NCBI GenBank assembly: GCA_025642065.1
Contig: JAODUP010000125.1
Location: 245,001 to 309,000 of the forward strand
Direction of reading: 5' to 3'
Length of the DNA: 64,000 nt
Origin: Paralvinella palmiformis
Taxonomy: Eukaryota; Annelida; Polychaeta; Terebellida; Alvinellidae
Positions within the stretch are counted from its first letter, which is position 1, and every line of letters starts with the position of its first letter. The notes below the pieces were generated by a model. It made no database searches. It saw only the letters and a program-made list of their open reading frames with translations, and was not told where the DNA came from. Shown in pieces: positions 46,811 through 58,700 of the stretch. The position numbers and the translations under genes are program-made.

Positions 46811-49726
46811 CCAACTATTGAACTTACTTCACAGTTGAAAGCCGGTGAAAAATTGAAGCAGGTGTAATGCATAAAATATAAAAATTAGCAGACAAAAATC
46901 TTTGCATTGTGGGATGATTATGTTGTAAACAAATTGGATGGAAAGGAGCTCCTCCGTGAGATCAGCATGATTTACAAATCATGCACACACTGATTTAAAC
47001 TGCTGAACTTTGTATATATTTTGCTGGTCTTGTCTATCTATGGTTGTTTTTTATTTGGTAATAAATTGTATTTTAAATATTTTCTAGTAATTAAGTAAAT
47101 CGAAGGCAATGGTTCCCTAGGCCAGGGCGAACATAAAACAGGTCGAAAGCCAGTGAATAAAACAAGGGCAAACAGTCCCCGGCTGAACCTATTTTGTCTT
47201 ACACCTAACTTAGCATGTAACTTGACCATCATTTGGTTGTACTTAATCTTATTTTTTCCAGCAGTACGCCTATGCCCTACGGCTAGACTAAACTTATATC
47301 GTTACAGCTAAAATTAGATTGTCACAGTCGCATATACTAATATAGTCATCATGTCATAGACATAATCACGATAGTGATAGTTTGAGAATGAAATAAAAAT
47401 ATCATTAGGCTTATATTTACTAGTCTATGAGACTATGAGTATGACTAGATTATGTGACATCTATGACTATGAGTACTAGACCTATGTGAGTATGTCTAGA
47501 ATCGAAGCATCTGGGGTTTTTTAACTCCAAAAGGGACAACAGTGAAACGAAGTGATAAGTTGGTACTTACACATATAATCGTTTGAATAGCTTAGATTTT
47601 CCCTATACAAAGTAAATAATAAACACAGAAAAACAAAACAATTTTCAAAAAAAAAGACTAACTCACGCCAATAAACATGAAGCCAACTCGTTTCTTTGAT
47701 TATCGTCACTTCCGGTTATTTTCAAGAGGAAAATAAAGGCAAGGGACCTCAATCTGTACTTTTTCGGGTTGGCCACAACTCCACAGCGGGACAAAGCTAT
47801 ATAGTGTGCGTGTGTGTGTGTTTAGTATCATACATTTATTTAAGTGAGATATGTTGGTTTAGCAGTTAAGCGCGTTGTAATTAGTGCAAAAGGATGGATT
47901 AACTGTCAATGGTCATAGGTTGGATCCCGCTAAAAAATGAAAACTTTCTAAAAATTTATATCAAGTTTAAAGTTAACGTCTTGGTTGGATGATCACGTTA
48001 AATTACGATGTCGTCCTCACTGAATTAATTAAAAAGTAGTGTTGTTATAGATTCTGTGAGTACACATAATACGCTCTAGGCGTGATAATCATCGGGGTAT
48101 GTTTTGGATCTATCATTACGTAGTTCAAGGGGCTTGATGCGCCGTATATTACATCAACTAATCGCCATCTAAGCAGGCTATTTCTTCATTCATATCACAT
48201 CATATACAGGAAGATACAGTGTGTCAAATCTACATTCCGAACCTTCAATTCTTTGATAACGACAGCCTTTTTTCAATAACGTCCGACGCTATATATCATA
48301 TTTTACAGTCCCTCGTCACCTATTTTAGCGGCATAAAATCGGTCGGCTACTTTGGTTTTGGCGAAAAGGTGGCCTAGAATGCACCTAATATACTCCAATT
48401 CCCCCAACATTTTTAGGGGAGAGCCTCCAACCAAAAGGTTGACTGATAAAAGGGATTTAGAAAATTGATCCCCTATCCTGCTATGATGTTCCAGTGATAA
48501 CATTCTTAATGTTTTGGTCGTTTATTTTATAGGAGGTGTTTATTCTCAGGGATTACCTTAATTAGTTATAATTCCCTGAATTTCCCCAAGCTCTGCTCTA
48601 TCACGCCTAAATCGTGAATGCTAGATGGCATTACCACATCTAGTTATGAAAATAACAAACAAGATTGGAATTAAAAGCCATCCTTCAGGGAACTACACTT
48701 AATTAGGACCTCCCCCGTCTTGACAGCTTACCCTGTACTATCATTCTGAGACTTCATACTGAGAAAATGTTTGGGATCCGCTTTAATAGTTTGGTTTCGT
48801 GTCTATGACCTTTAGTTTTTTAGTCACATTCATATACTATAGCCTATTTTAGGTTGTTTTCGAACTCCCAATGCAGGGTTCTTATCTTCATGGTCAATTT
48901 ATTATTTCATTCGTTATGCTCACATATATATATATATATATAGTCTTATCGGTCTTTCATAGTCCATTCCTTGACGCGGTGAGTAGGCGGTGAGTGACCA
49001 GAAAACTATGCCATCAGGAGTCGGCTTCTGTTAAAGACACCCAAGCTAGGGAGGAACAGCACAAGGTTCCTTACAGCAACTGTTCAGAAGAAGCTGTACG
49101 GCACCATAAGTGATCTAGAGAGGACAGTTTCATCCGTAGTCAGTATTGGCTTATACGTATAGTCGACAAGCTAACTAAAAGAAGAACGTCTTATGGGCTA
49201 CCTGTACCTTCCTATTTGTTCATAGACATGATATTCCAGAATTGTTACTAAGTTTTCACTGCTGGTAAAATTTATGTCAACTAAATGACAGTTTTATTTG
49301 CTTGTAGCTCGGGAGTGTCCCCAGGCTGTCGCTTGTTTGGTACAGCATCTAGATGACAGTTTTATCAATTTAAACCTGGTTTATATAGGCTGAGCATGCA
49401 CCTCTAAAAGAGGAGAAATTACCGAGATAATCAAATTGCGTCTCCTTGTAGTGGTAAATAATCTCGCAGCGTATGCATTATATTATTTGTTAAATTAAAA
49501 TAAATTCTAATTAATGAAATTAAACAGTTGTGAATTATATAATAGGATAACACAAATTTTAGTAGTTTATTTTATAACTTCTAAATAATAATACCAAAAA
49601 AATCCATGTTAGACACTGTTTCCAAACGAGGCTAGGCCGCTCATGAATATTTACTAAACACGAATTTGCTTGTTATATGTTGGTACGCTTCTTGTTACGT
49701 ATAAATTAATTATTTTTAAACCCAAC
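46811..49726. other. FLOT2 upstream region
   Basis: Intergenic between the duplication and the flotillin start codon. Holds a ctatgag-rich stretch near 47400-47490, a doubtful tRNA-like relic at 47852-47935, and an end fragment of SINE family C at 49300-49350. The promoter must be near 49600-49726 but shows no clear TATA box. Confidence 0.5.
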
Positions 49727-49775
49727 ATGGGTAACATACACACTGTTGGACCAAATGAAGCGTTGGTGATATCAG
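49727..49775 (+). CDS. FLOT2: FLOT2 exon 1
   Basis: ATG in context cccaacATGggt. Encodes [16 protein letters not shown]; donor gtaaat, phase 1. It lies 8 kb from exon 2, but phase and sequence fit exactly. Confidence 0.93.
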
Positions 49776-52700
49776 GTAAATGGTTGTCAGTTCTTGAAAA
49801 CAACACTATGGCTCTGGGATTAATGTTATGATCATCTGTAATCTGATCGGCTTCAACTCAAGGCGTCAAGCCTTCTGCCCAGCCCCCATCACCTCCTGGG
49901 TCTGGCCTGGCCAATCTGGGCCTTCAGTTGTTGCCGTTTCGGTCTGAGCCTTGTCCTTAGGCTTCACCATTGCCCGTTTTAGTGTTTACTTTATATTACT
50001 GTATATTTACATAGGATATACTCACATGGCCTACACTAAATAAATGACATAACATAAATGTGTATGGCAAATAGTTCTATACTGCAGAATTAAAGCAAAA
50101 TATAGACATCTTGTCATCTACCGTTATGGTAATATTATACCCCCCCCCCTAACATAATATTATATGAATATGATCAGCTCAAAACCATCATAAATCAAAA
50201 TCCAGATTAGTCTATAACCATAATGAATTAGACTATAACCATTATGATTATCAAGTTTAATGTGTGTGTGTGTGTGTGTGTGCATACAGTGATACACACA
50301 CCAATATCTGCTGATGATATTGCATTGTAACTGGGCGTCTTGCGAATGTTATCACATTGGTTGTGAAGAAAGACGTTAACTAAAAATGACTGGCCCACAG
50401 GCTAAGTTTTGCAAGTATCAAATGTGGTGCAGGGGCTTGACCCTCGGAAATATTTGAACATCATTCACAAATACAGTAAGCGGTATAGTAAATGTGCAAA
50501 AGTATAGTCTTGGAGGTGATTAACGGTTGACCCGACCATCCGTGCATGTCAATTGTGATGTTAAAAAATAGGTTGCCCACATAGCAGTTCAACTTGCCCG
50601 ATGTACACTGGGCATAGCCTAATCTTGGGCCATGCATGGATAAGCCAGGCCCAAAAAAGTAGGCTGTTAAACAGGATAAGACCATTATTTCTATATCTGA
50701 AGTCCTTTCTATTAAGACATTTTGGTCACAAAAATTCTGTTAACAAAACCATGAAAGGAGGAATTCTGTTCATGGTGTGGTAGTTTCTTAATGATGTACC
50801 ACCTACAAAATGCATTGATAGATGAATCACTACTTTTTAAAGTGGCTTGTATAGATCTGGAAAGAGTCCTCATGAATACTGAAAATGATAATTATTTACT
50901 GTAAGGATGGATATCACTGTCAGTGTTATGACATTGACAGTTTCTGATAAGGCCATTGTTGTTTTTTTTGAATACTTATTTTACAAACCCGCCGACCACA
51001 TCTGAAACTCTTAGCCGGGAAATAAAATTGACGTTTATTCTTTTTATTATTATTTTCCCGCCAACCCGCTTGTAGCTAACTTTTTTTTTCTTCAAATTGT
51101 TTATTTTGACATTCAAAATACATAATTTTAATGAAAGCAAAGGCATACAGAATGTTGAAAGGAAAATGCTTGAAGCATTGCTTATACAACCCCCCCCCAA
51201 CATAACATTAAAAACATTCATAATAAATTTAAAAATAAAAAGATGTAGAAGTTTAGCACTCTGAGTTTTCCCCCAGTAGCTACTAACCTAAAATATAGAA
51301 GTGGGGAGGTTTGACCACCTTACACTTCAATGGTTTGATCTTAGTATATGCGATTCAGCAATCAGCACTTTTCTGCTGGTCCCTTAATGTTTAATGTTCC
51401 TAATAAGGCACTGATTACATGATTTGTCAGAGCGCCTCCGTGGTCTAGTGGTAGCGTGCTGGACCACAGATCACTACCACCTTTGTTCGAATCCCAGCGT
51501 GGGCATATCTGAAGGTTGTTTCGTCTTTCACTTCATCTCATTACCTTTGGAAGTCGCTCGACCCATTTAGCCTACCTTGTGCACAAAAGTGGCCGTAAAA
51601 CGTCAATCATCATCATCACATGATTTGTGACCCAATTCAATGTTGTAAAGGTTATTTATATAAGTAAAGTGGCAGGAGTGGAAGTTCGACCACAGTGCAG
51701 GACTTGTCTTGTTGAAATTTGGGGTACAAACTCCTAGTTGTCGCCTATTGGGCACAGCCAAACACACACAGTGTGGGGTGGATCGACCACACTTATATAT
51801 ACATAGTGTAGATTTTTGAAATGTTGACACCTATCGACCGAAGTTCAAATTTTGATACGACCGCTTTCAGTCGCTAATTGTTTTTGGTGATGTATTGTTA
51901 CAAATTGCTTCAAAATAAATTATTCAGTGATATATTATGTTCCAGCTTAAAACAATTAAGCATAATAAATAACAAATAGGGTTTTAATGTTGTGGTCGAT
52001 TCTCACCGCCTAGTCAAACCTCCCCACAAACAACAAATAGAAATACTACCTATAACTAGGTATTAAGCACAATGGTTTTGCTTGTGGCATACACGAAAAA
52101 AGCTTTCTTCAGGTGTCACTCAACAAATCACCCATTTTGTTTTCCTTGACCCGTGCACTAAACAGGCCCGTTAGAGTGGGGCATTGTTAAGTGGCACCCT
52201 GCTTGCAGTATCCATGTGTTTTGACACCTCTCACCTTCTGAGATATTTTTCTTGTGATAGCCTGCCTGGATACTCGAATCGTATGGTTGAATCCAGATGT
52301 TTACAACCCGGAGTTGTAAACGTCTGGATTCAACAGTCTGATTCACACCAATCGCTACATGGAACGATCGGTTTTGTCACAGATCACACATGTGGAATCA
52401 CGCAATTACATTTAAATGTGTTCCATTTTTTGGTCAGATTCGCATAACTGGTATATGGAATATCGGCTGTAAGCTTATTAAAATATGTGGATCAATTTGC
52501 GACAGTGCTAGGGTCAACCAATCAGCGACTGCATAAGAATCCATTGGAAAGATGGCAACTCATGCCGGTGCTGACAGTGACATGTCTATTGTTTACTTTT
52601 CACTGACAATTAACGACAAAAAGAAAATAAAAGCCGAAAAAAGGCAAAACTAATGGAGAGATTGTCAAATCCCAACTAATGGAAGGATATATGTTATACA

Positions 52701-55700
52701 AATTTTCTGTAAAACAAGTATTCAAGAAACAATGGCCTAACACAAGTATAAAATGTACAACAAGAACAATTCATTTTATTGTCCTTTTTCCCTCTTATGA
52801 GTGGGTTAGCTGCTGGGTTCCCACACCAGTCTTCTCCATTTTTCCCAATCTCGTGCAGCTACCTTATTCAGCCCACATTCTCTCATTTCCTTACCACCAG
52901 CTTATTCCATGTCATTCTTGGTCTTCCTTTACCTCTCACAGCATCCACCTCATACAACATGCTTCTCTTCACCCAGTCGCCATCATCTTTACATAACCTA
53001 TGTACCATCCACCTCATACAACAATTCAGAGCTGCCAACCATTATGATTTCTTTGGAATCATTACAATTTTCTGTTCTTCATTCCGCCAATACTCTGAAA
53101 ACTACGATAAATCTGCCTTTTTTCCCGTAATAGTTCCATATGGTGCAGTTCTGACACTATCTTAGCCACATGCTCTATCACACAGCTTGCATGCTTGTAT
53201 TTCGGGGAGTATCCTGAGGCTGTTGCTTGTTCAGCACAGCCTCTGTGCTGCTCATCACGCGGCAGTTGCTCTAGACGTGATGGCTTGAAAGTCTTTGCTG
53301 TGCTAGCGAATCGGAATGATACATTTTTTCCAGGTGGGCTCTGAATTTTGTGGGGGTGATGTATTTTAGCTATGCATGAGATCCTGTGTTTCATACAATG
53401 TTTCTGATTGTAGGCTGGATTTTGGACTGATTTTCAGTAGAATGGGTCATGATAGATGACAAATATTTATCATCCAATAGTTTTCTGATCTGAAATAATG
53501 CTATAATATATTGCTGTAACCATTTGTAACAGATGTTATATTTATAAATATTTACCGAATATAAGAACAATGCCTCAAAGATTGGAGAGATTTTGGTGAG
53601 CTGGTGATCTTGGCTGGTAAACATCCATTTTTGCATTATGATGGTCACGTGATTCAAATAATCTCTCCTGATTGGCCAGTTGTCTTTGTTTACAGTAAAT
53701 GGTCTTATTTATATGGTGAATTTCTCTGTCTCTTTCTTGTTTTTTTCTCCATTATATGTTAATATTATAATAATTAGTATAGTGTAAAATATGTAGGATA
53801 ATCATGTACTGAAAGTGCAGACTTGTGCATGATGACTTAAAATCTGATTAAATGAAAAAAGCAGTTGAATCTTTCACAAAAGAATACCTATGAAGCTAAA
53901 TTGTTTTGGTATTGATAAATGACATGGTTTTATGATGTATAGTGTCATGTTAGCCGTATGTTGCATTTCGCATGAAAATTATTACTCTTTCCAATTTTCA
54001 AATGTTGGCAGCCATGGAACATGCTTCTCTTCACCCAATTACCATCATCTTTGCATAACCTATGTACCATCCCCCTCATACATGCTTCTCTTCACCCAGT
54101 TACCATCATCTTTACATAACCTATGTAGTATGTACCATCCACCATATACAACATGCTTCTCTTCACCCAGTTACCATCATCTTTACATAACCTATGTACC
54201 ATCCACCTCAACCGATTCCTCTTGACATCTTCAGTTCAATCCCCCATTATCTCTCTCAGCTCTATACTTGGTACATGATCCCTCAGAGACCACACACATC
54301 CATTGCAGCATTCTCATCTCTGTCCATTCAAATCATCCTATCTAGTCTGCATTCATGGCCCAACTCTCACTTCAAATTCTTATACACCACTGTACTCTGC
54401 AAGCATGTCACATAATCTTCCCTTTTAACTTCAATGACACAGTCTGCTTGTCAAGTTCCCTGACGGCTCTCTAACCTTTCCACATGCACAGTACACTCTA
54501 ACCACTGATGCTGAATTTGCTCCCCCACCTTCACTCAGCATAGCTCTGAGATAACAGAACTTTCCAACTCAGTCTAGACACCAGAGATGAAAGTTATCTG
54601 GATTTTACCATTTCCTGGATCCATGCTTTCCTGTATGTTGATATCCTCTTCATCACCTGCTTTCTCACATACTTTGCATACAAATGCATTCCCAATTGTA
54701 TTTGATGAACCGTTCATACCTGAACAGTGCTTATGGACCCATCCACCAAACTCACTACACTACACCGAGTTACTTCTAACAGCCTTCCCCCAGACAGCAC
54801 ACGATCACTTCCCTGGGTGTGTCTCCAATACTGGTGACCTTAATAAACCAAGTGGTTTATTTGGGAACATGTTTTACTGACATGTTGTTTGCTACAAATG
54901 ATGAACTATCTTGTCTTTATTTGTGTTTTAAAATGTAAAGAAGATAATTCAAACCATTTGGTCATTAAATTTTCACTGCTTTAGAAGGCACGTCATCGTA
55001 TGTGTTGGTTGTGACACGGTGTCCAAAAAAGATGCTCGTGAATTATATATTACACACGAGTGAACAGTCAAAGTATGACAAAATGACTAGCTGTTTGTCA
55101 CTAGCTTAGCATAAGAAACAAAAATGTGTAAAAATAGTAAATTTTATATGATTTTATGTAAATATGGTGCAAAATGTTTTGTCTGTTTTGGGCAAATTCA
55201 CGGACACATCAAATGTATTATCTCGCTTTTGGTTGGACGATTAAACTAAAAACAAGATAAAGGTTTAATAATGTTCTTTAAATAATATTAATGGTAAACA
55301 GTGAAAGACTAACTTACTAAAAAAAGGTTCTAAAATAGTGTGAGGGTTGTTAACAATTTTCAATGAGGAAACGAAACCATGTTGGATGCTACTTTGGTGT
55401 CCACTATGTTTTTCAACCATGTTAATGTGGAATCGGTATCTACTTCCTTTAGTTATAGCAGCAAAAACTGAATAATAAGATGTTAGTTAAAACATAGACA
55501 TGACAGACCATGCATTAACCTACCTCTTGTATTTAATAATATATCAAATTTATAATATTTTTTTCTGAATATTATCATAATTATGGTTAAACTGGCTACA
55601 GATTTACATATAGGTATATGTGTATCATACTTAGCATATTAAACACTCAAAATTCAAAACACTCAATTTTATTTCTAAGAACAATTCCATTTAATACCAA

Positions 55701-58700
55701 TTAATTGTTTGGTCGTCATTCAAGTATGTCACTTATTCGGCTGGTAACACTCGAGGCTCTCTGAAGAGATAATTTTAAGATAGATATTTAATAATTTATG
55801 AATACTAAAGTGTGAATCATGTTGATGTGCATCAAAATTAAAAAGATACATGTGTACATCCAAACACCTACCACTTTTAAACCTCTCATCATAATGTCAG
55901 GAGGATCAATGTTTTTGAGCACATCATCATGCAGAAGTGTGTGTGCTTCAGTACTCTCTGTCCAACTGCCACGTTTTTTACTATAGAACTTCACCCATGG
56001 CCAGTCCACAATCTGCAGTATTAAAGTCGTAATAAAATGCAGATCAGATTTACATCAGAAAATATGAAATGAAAGCGCAATAATGTTAATGAAAAATGTT
56101 ATTGGTTTGTTGTACTGCAAAAAAAATAAAAATATTTGTACCTTCTTTCTTGAATGATTGGATGTAGAAATTAAGCTAGCTATATAGGTTCATGTGTACA
56201 AGTGCCATAGATTTCTTATTTGGCATCAACTTCTTTCACAGTGTTAATATCAAAAGCATCAGATCTTTTTTTCTTGTTTCTTCAAATGAAGCACATTCAG
56301 CTTTGAATAATGTGTTATGTACATGCCTATAAAAAATAACCCAATTACTGGAGGAACACCATTATTGCTTCACTAGATGCCAGCGTTGAATGCAGGAAGG
56401 AGAAAAGTCAAGTTCTCTGACACAAGGATCCCGTAACATTCTCTAGACTTACTTAGGTCACAGTCAGACATGGGATCAATTCAAATTTGGAATTGATTGA
56501 CAATTGATAAATTTTTAATTAGAATTGAAATTTGCTACAAAAAGTTTTTTAATCTACAAATTAATTTACCATTTTATTTTTATTCAGAAATATTTCTTCG
56601 ATGACAATCCTACTTGGAATATAAACTACTCGGAGTAGATAAATTTTATGTGGAATTGGAATTGACCAAATGGAATTGAGTGGAAATGGAATTGGCCCCC
56701 ATGTCTGGTCAGAGTTGCGCTAGCTTAACTAGCTACTAAGTGTACACATTACTATCCCAGCCATTGTGTGTACTACTGAATGTGAACAACGTCTCAATAA
56801 TATTGTAGAAATGAATAACTTAAATCTTGGCCAGGTCACTGATGAGTAACAATTTTATATATAGGATATGTGATTTGACATGTTACATCGGGGAAGAAAT
56901 ATTGTGTGTGTGGTTATAAAATTCCTTATATTGAGCCATATTAGAAGTTAAGCATAACCCACACATGACTACCAATAATGAAATGAGATTTAATTTACAG
57001 GAGTGACATTCCAGCTGGTGTAAAATTTTGTGATGCCACAGATCTTCCATTGCTACGGATGCCATTTGTAAAATGCCACTTTTAAACGGGTTATATATAA
57101 AAAAGTTATTATCAATTTATCAGCACCTTAAGGTGGATTATTTAATATGTGGTTGATTGTGTTAACAGTTTGACATTATAAGATTTAATATTTCCAGCAA
57201 AGAAAAATAACAAAACCTTTAATTAGGAAAAACAAATATGTCTTAATTTTCCAAGCTTTTAATATAATCAGATATATTTTATTGAAATGGCATATCAATA
57301 AGAATATGTTATGATAAGGTAGAGAATTATGCTATTAATGGTTAATAGTTAACAATTGGGATTAAAGGCTCAAACAGTGAATTCCCCAATATATTTTTGT
57401 CGTTGAATACACCATTTCTTTGACATATTTTACAAAGCATTTAAAGTTTAGCCCATATGTTTATTTTATTGTTCACTTGGGTGATCCACTTTACTCTTTA
57501 TACGTAGTCAGTTGTGATATAGCCTTGGGAAGTGGGATGCATTCATTGGACAAAACTGTAACTAGCATTCTAGTTTTGGATGATCCATTTAGCATTCATT
57601 TAAATCCTATTTATTTAAATGAAAACTTGTTTTCTATCAGAGAGAGGGAGTGTGTGTGTGTGTGTGTGTTTTGGTAATATTTATTTAATATTATGTTCCA
57701 GTAATTATTTTACTAAGCTTATTTAAATAAATTTAAATCCTATTTATTTAAATGAAAACTTGTTTTCTATCAGATGGAGAGTGAGAGAGAGATAAAGTGA
57801 AGAGAGATAGAGAGCGAGTGTAATATTTGTTATTGAATTTTTCTCTTAGGTGGTTGCTGTGGTGCACAGAGTAAGAAGACTATTATTGGAGGATGGGGCT
57901 GGGCTTGGTGCCTCGTAACAGATGTTCAGAAGTTAGTATAAGAACTTTGCGGTTTATCAGTAAGAGAACAGTATTTGTCTAAAGACCAGTTAGATATTCG
58001 TCTACAGTTCGGTGTATATGTCGGCTAAGACTACTCAGAAATGTTCGCAAAGGAAATTCTTCTCGTAAATCTCTATTGTAAAAGCTGGTTCCGTGCAGAA
58101 CTAATGGAACTCTATTCAATATGGGTTTCAATACACTGCATGATTCAGTAGATGTTTGCTCTTCCTCTAGAATCTCGCTAGAAGTGATGACTTTGAATCC
58201 AGTATGCGAGAACGTTGAAACTTCAGAAGGTGTACCACTTACCGTGACTGGTGTGGCACAGGTAAAGATCATAACCGAAAGAGAACTCCTTAACACAGCA
58301 TGTGAACAGTTTCTTGGAAAAGACAGCCAGCACATACAAGGCGTTGTATTACAGACCATGGAGGGCCATCTTCGATCAATTCTTGGTTAGTTGAAAATAT
58401 TTCTGGAAGGTGGTGTTTTTCTGAACAGAAGTCTGTTTTGTATTAAGGCAGATAAGATCCAAGGAATTTGATGGAAAGTTTTTTTGACTACATTACAGGT
58501 ACTCTGAGCGTTGAAGCCATATACCAAGACAGAGATCAGTTTGCTCAGCTTGTCCGTGAGGTGGCATCTCCGGATGTCGGACGTATGGGGATAGAGATTC
58601 TGAGCTTCACCATCAAGGATGTGTATGATAATGTGGAATATCTGGAATCCCTGGGTAGGGCACAGACAGCAAACGTCAAACGAGATGCTGATATTGGTGT

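Larger units (their letters stand above)
53027..54016 (+). mobile_element. hAT-like insertion (990 bp) splitting the LINE fragment
   Basis: Left end CAGAGCTGCCAACCATTA and inverted right end CATGGCTGCCAACATTTG are similar terminal inverted repeats. It separates two parts of one LINE fragment and contains repeat B copy 2 and a SINE C end. Target duplications are not clear. No transposase was seen. Confidence 0.45.
49776..57849 (+). other. FLOT2: FLOT2 intron 1 (8.07 kb)
   Basis: No coding exon recognised. It holds a (GT)n tract near 50264-50281, SINE A (51431-51618), a hairpin (52286-52334), LINE pieces with a hAT-like insertion (52795-54850), a MITE relic and a hAT MITE (56328-56707), and a 44-base direct repeat (57600, 57732). 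Long first introns often carry regulatory elements, but none can be named here. Confidence 0.7.

Noticed and set aside
47852..47935. tRNA-like stretch with ttggtttagcagttaagcgc and ggttggatccc
   Set aside because: B box is imperfect and the distance between boxes is large; at best a SINE relic, so not listed separately.
51432..51506. Possible tRNA gene
   Set aside because: Head of a SINE with core and (ATC)n tail; two other copies exist in the window.
52679..53165. Three + strand frames over 70 codons
   Set aside because: They are antisense to the LINE fragment on the - strand.
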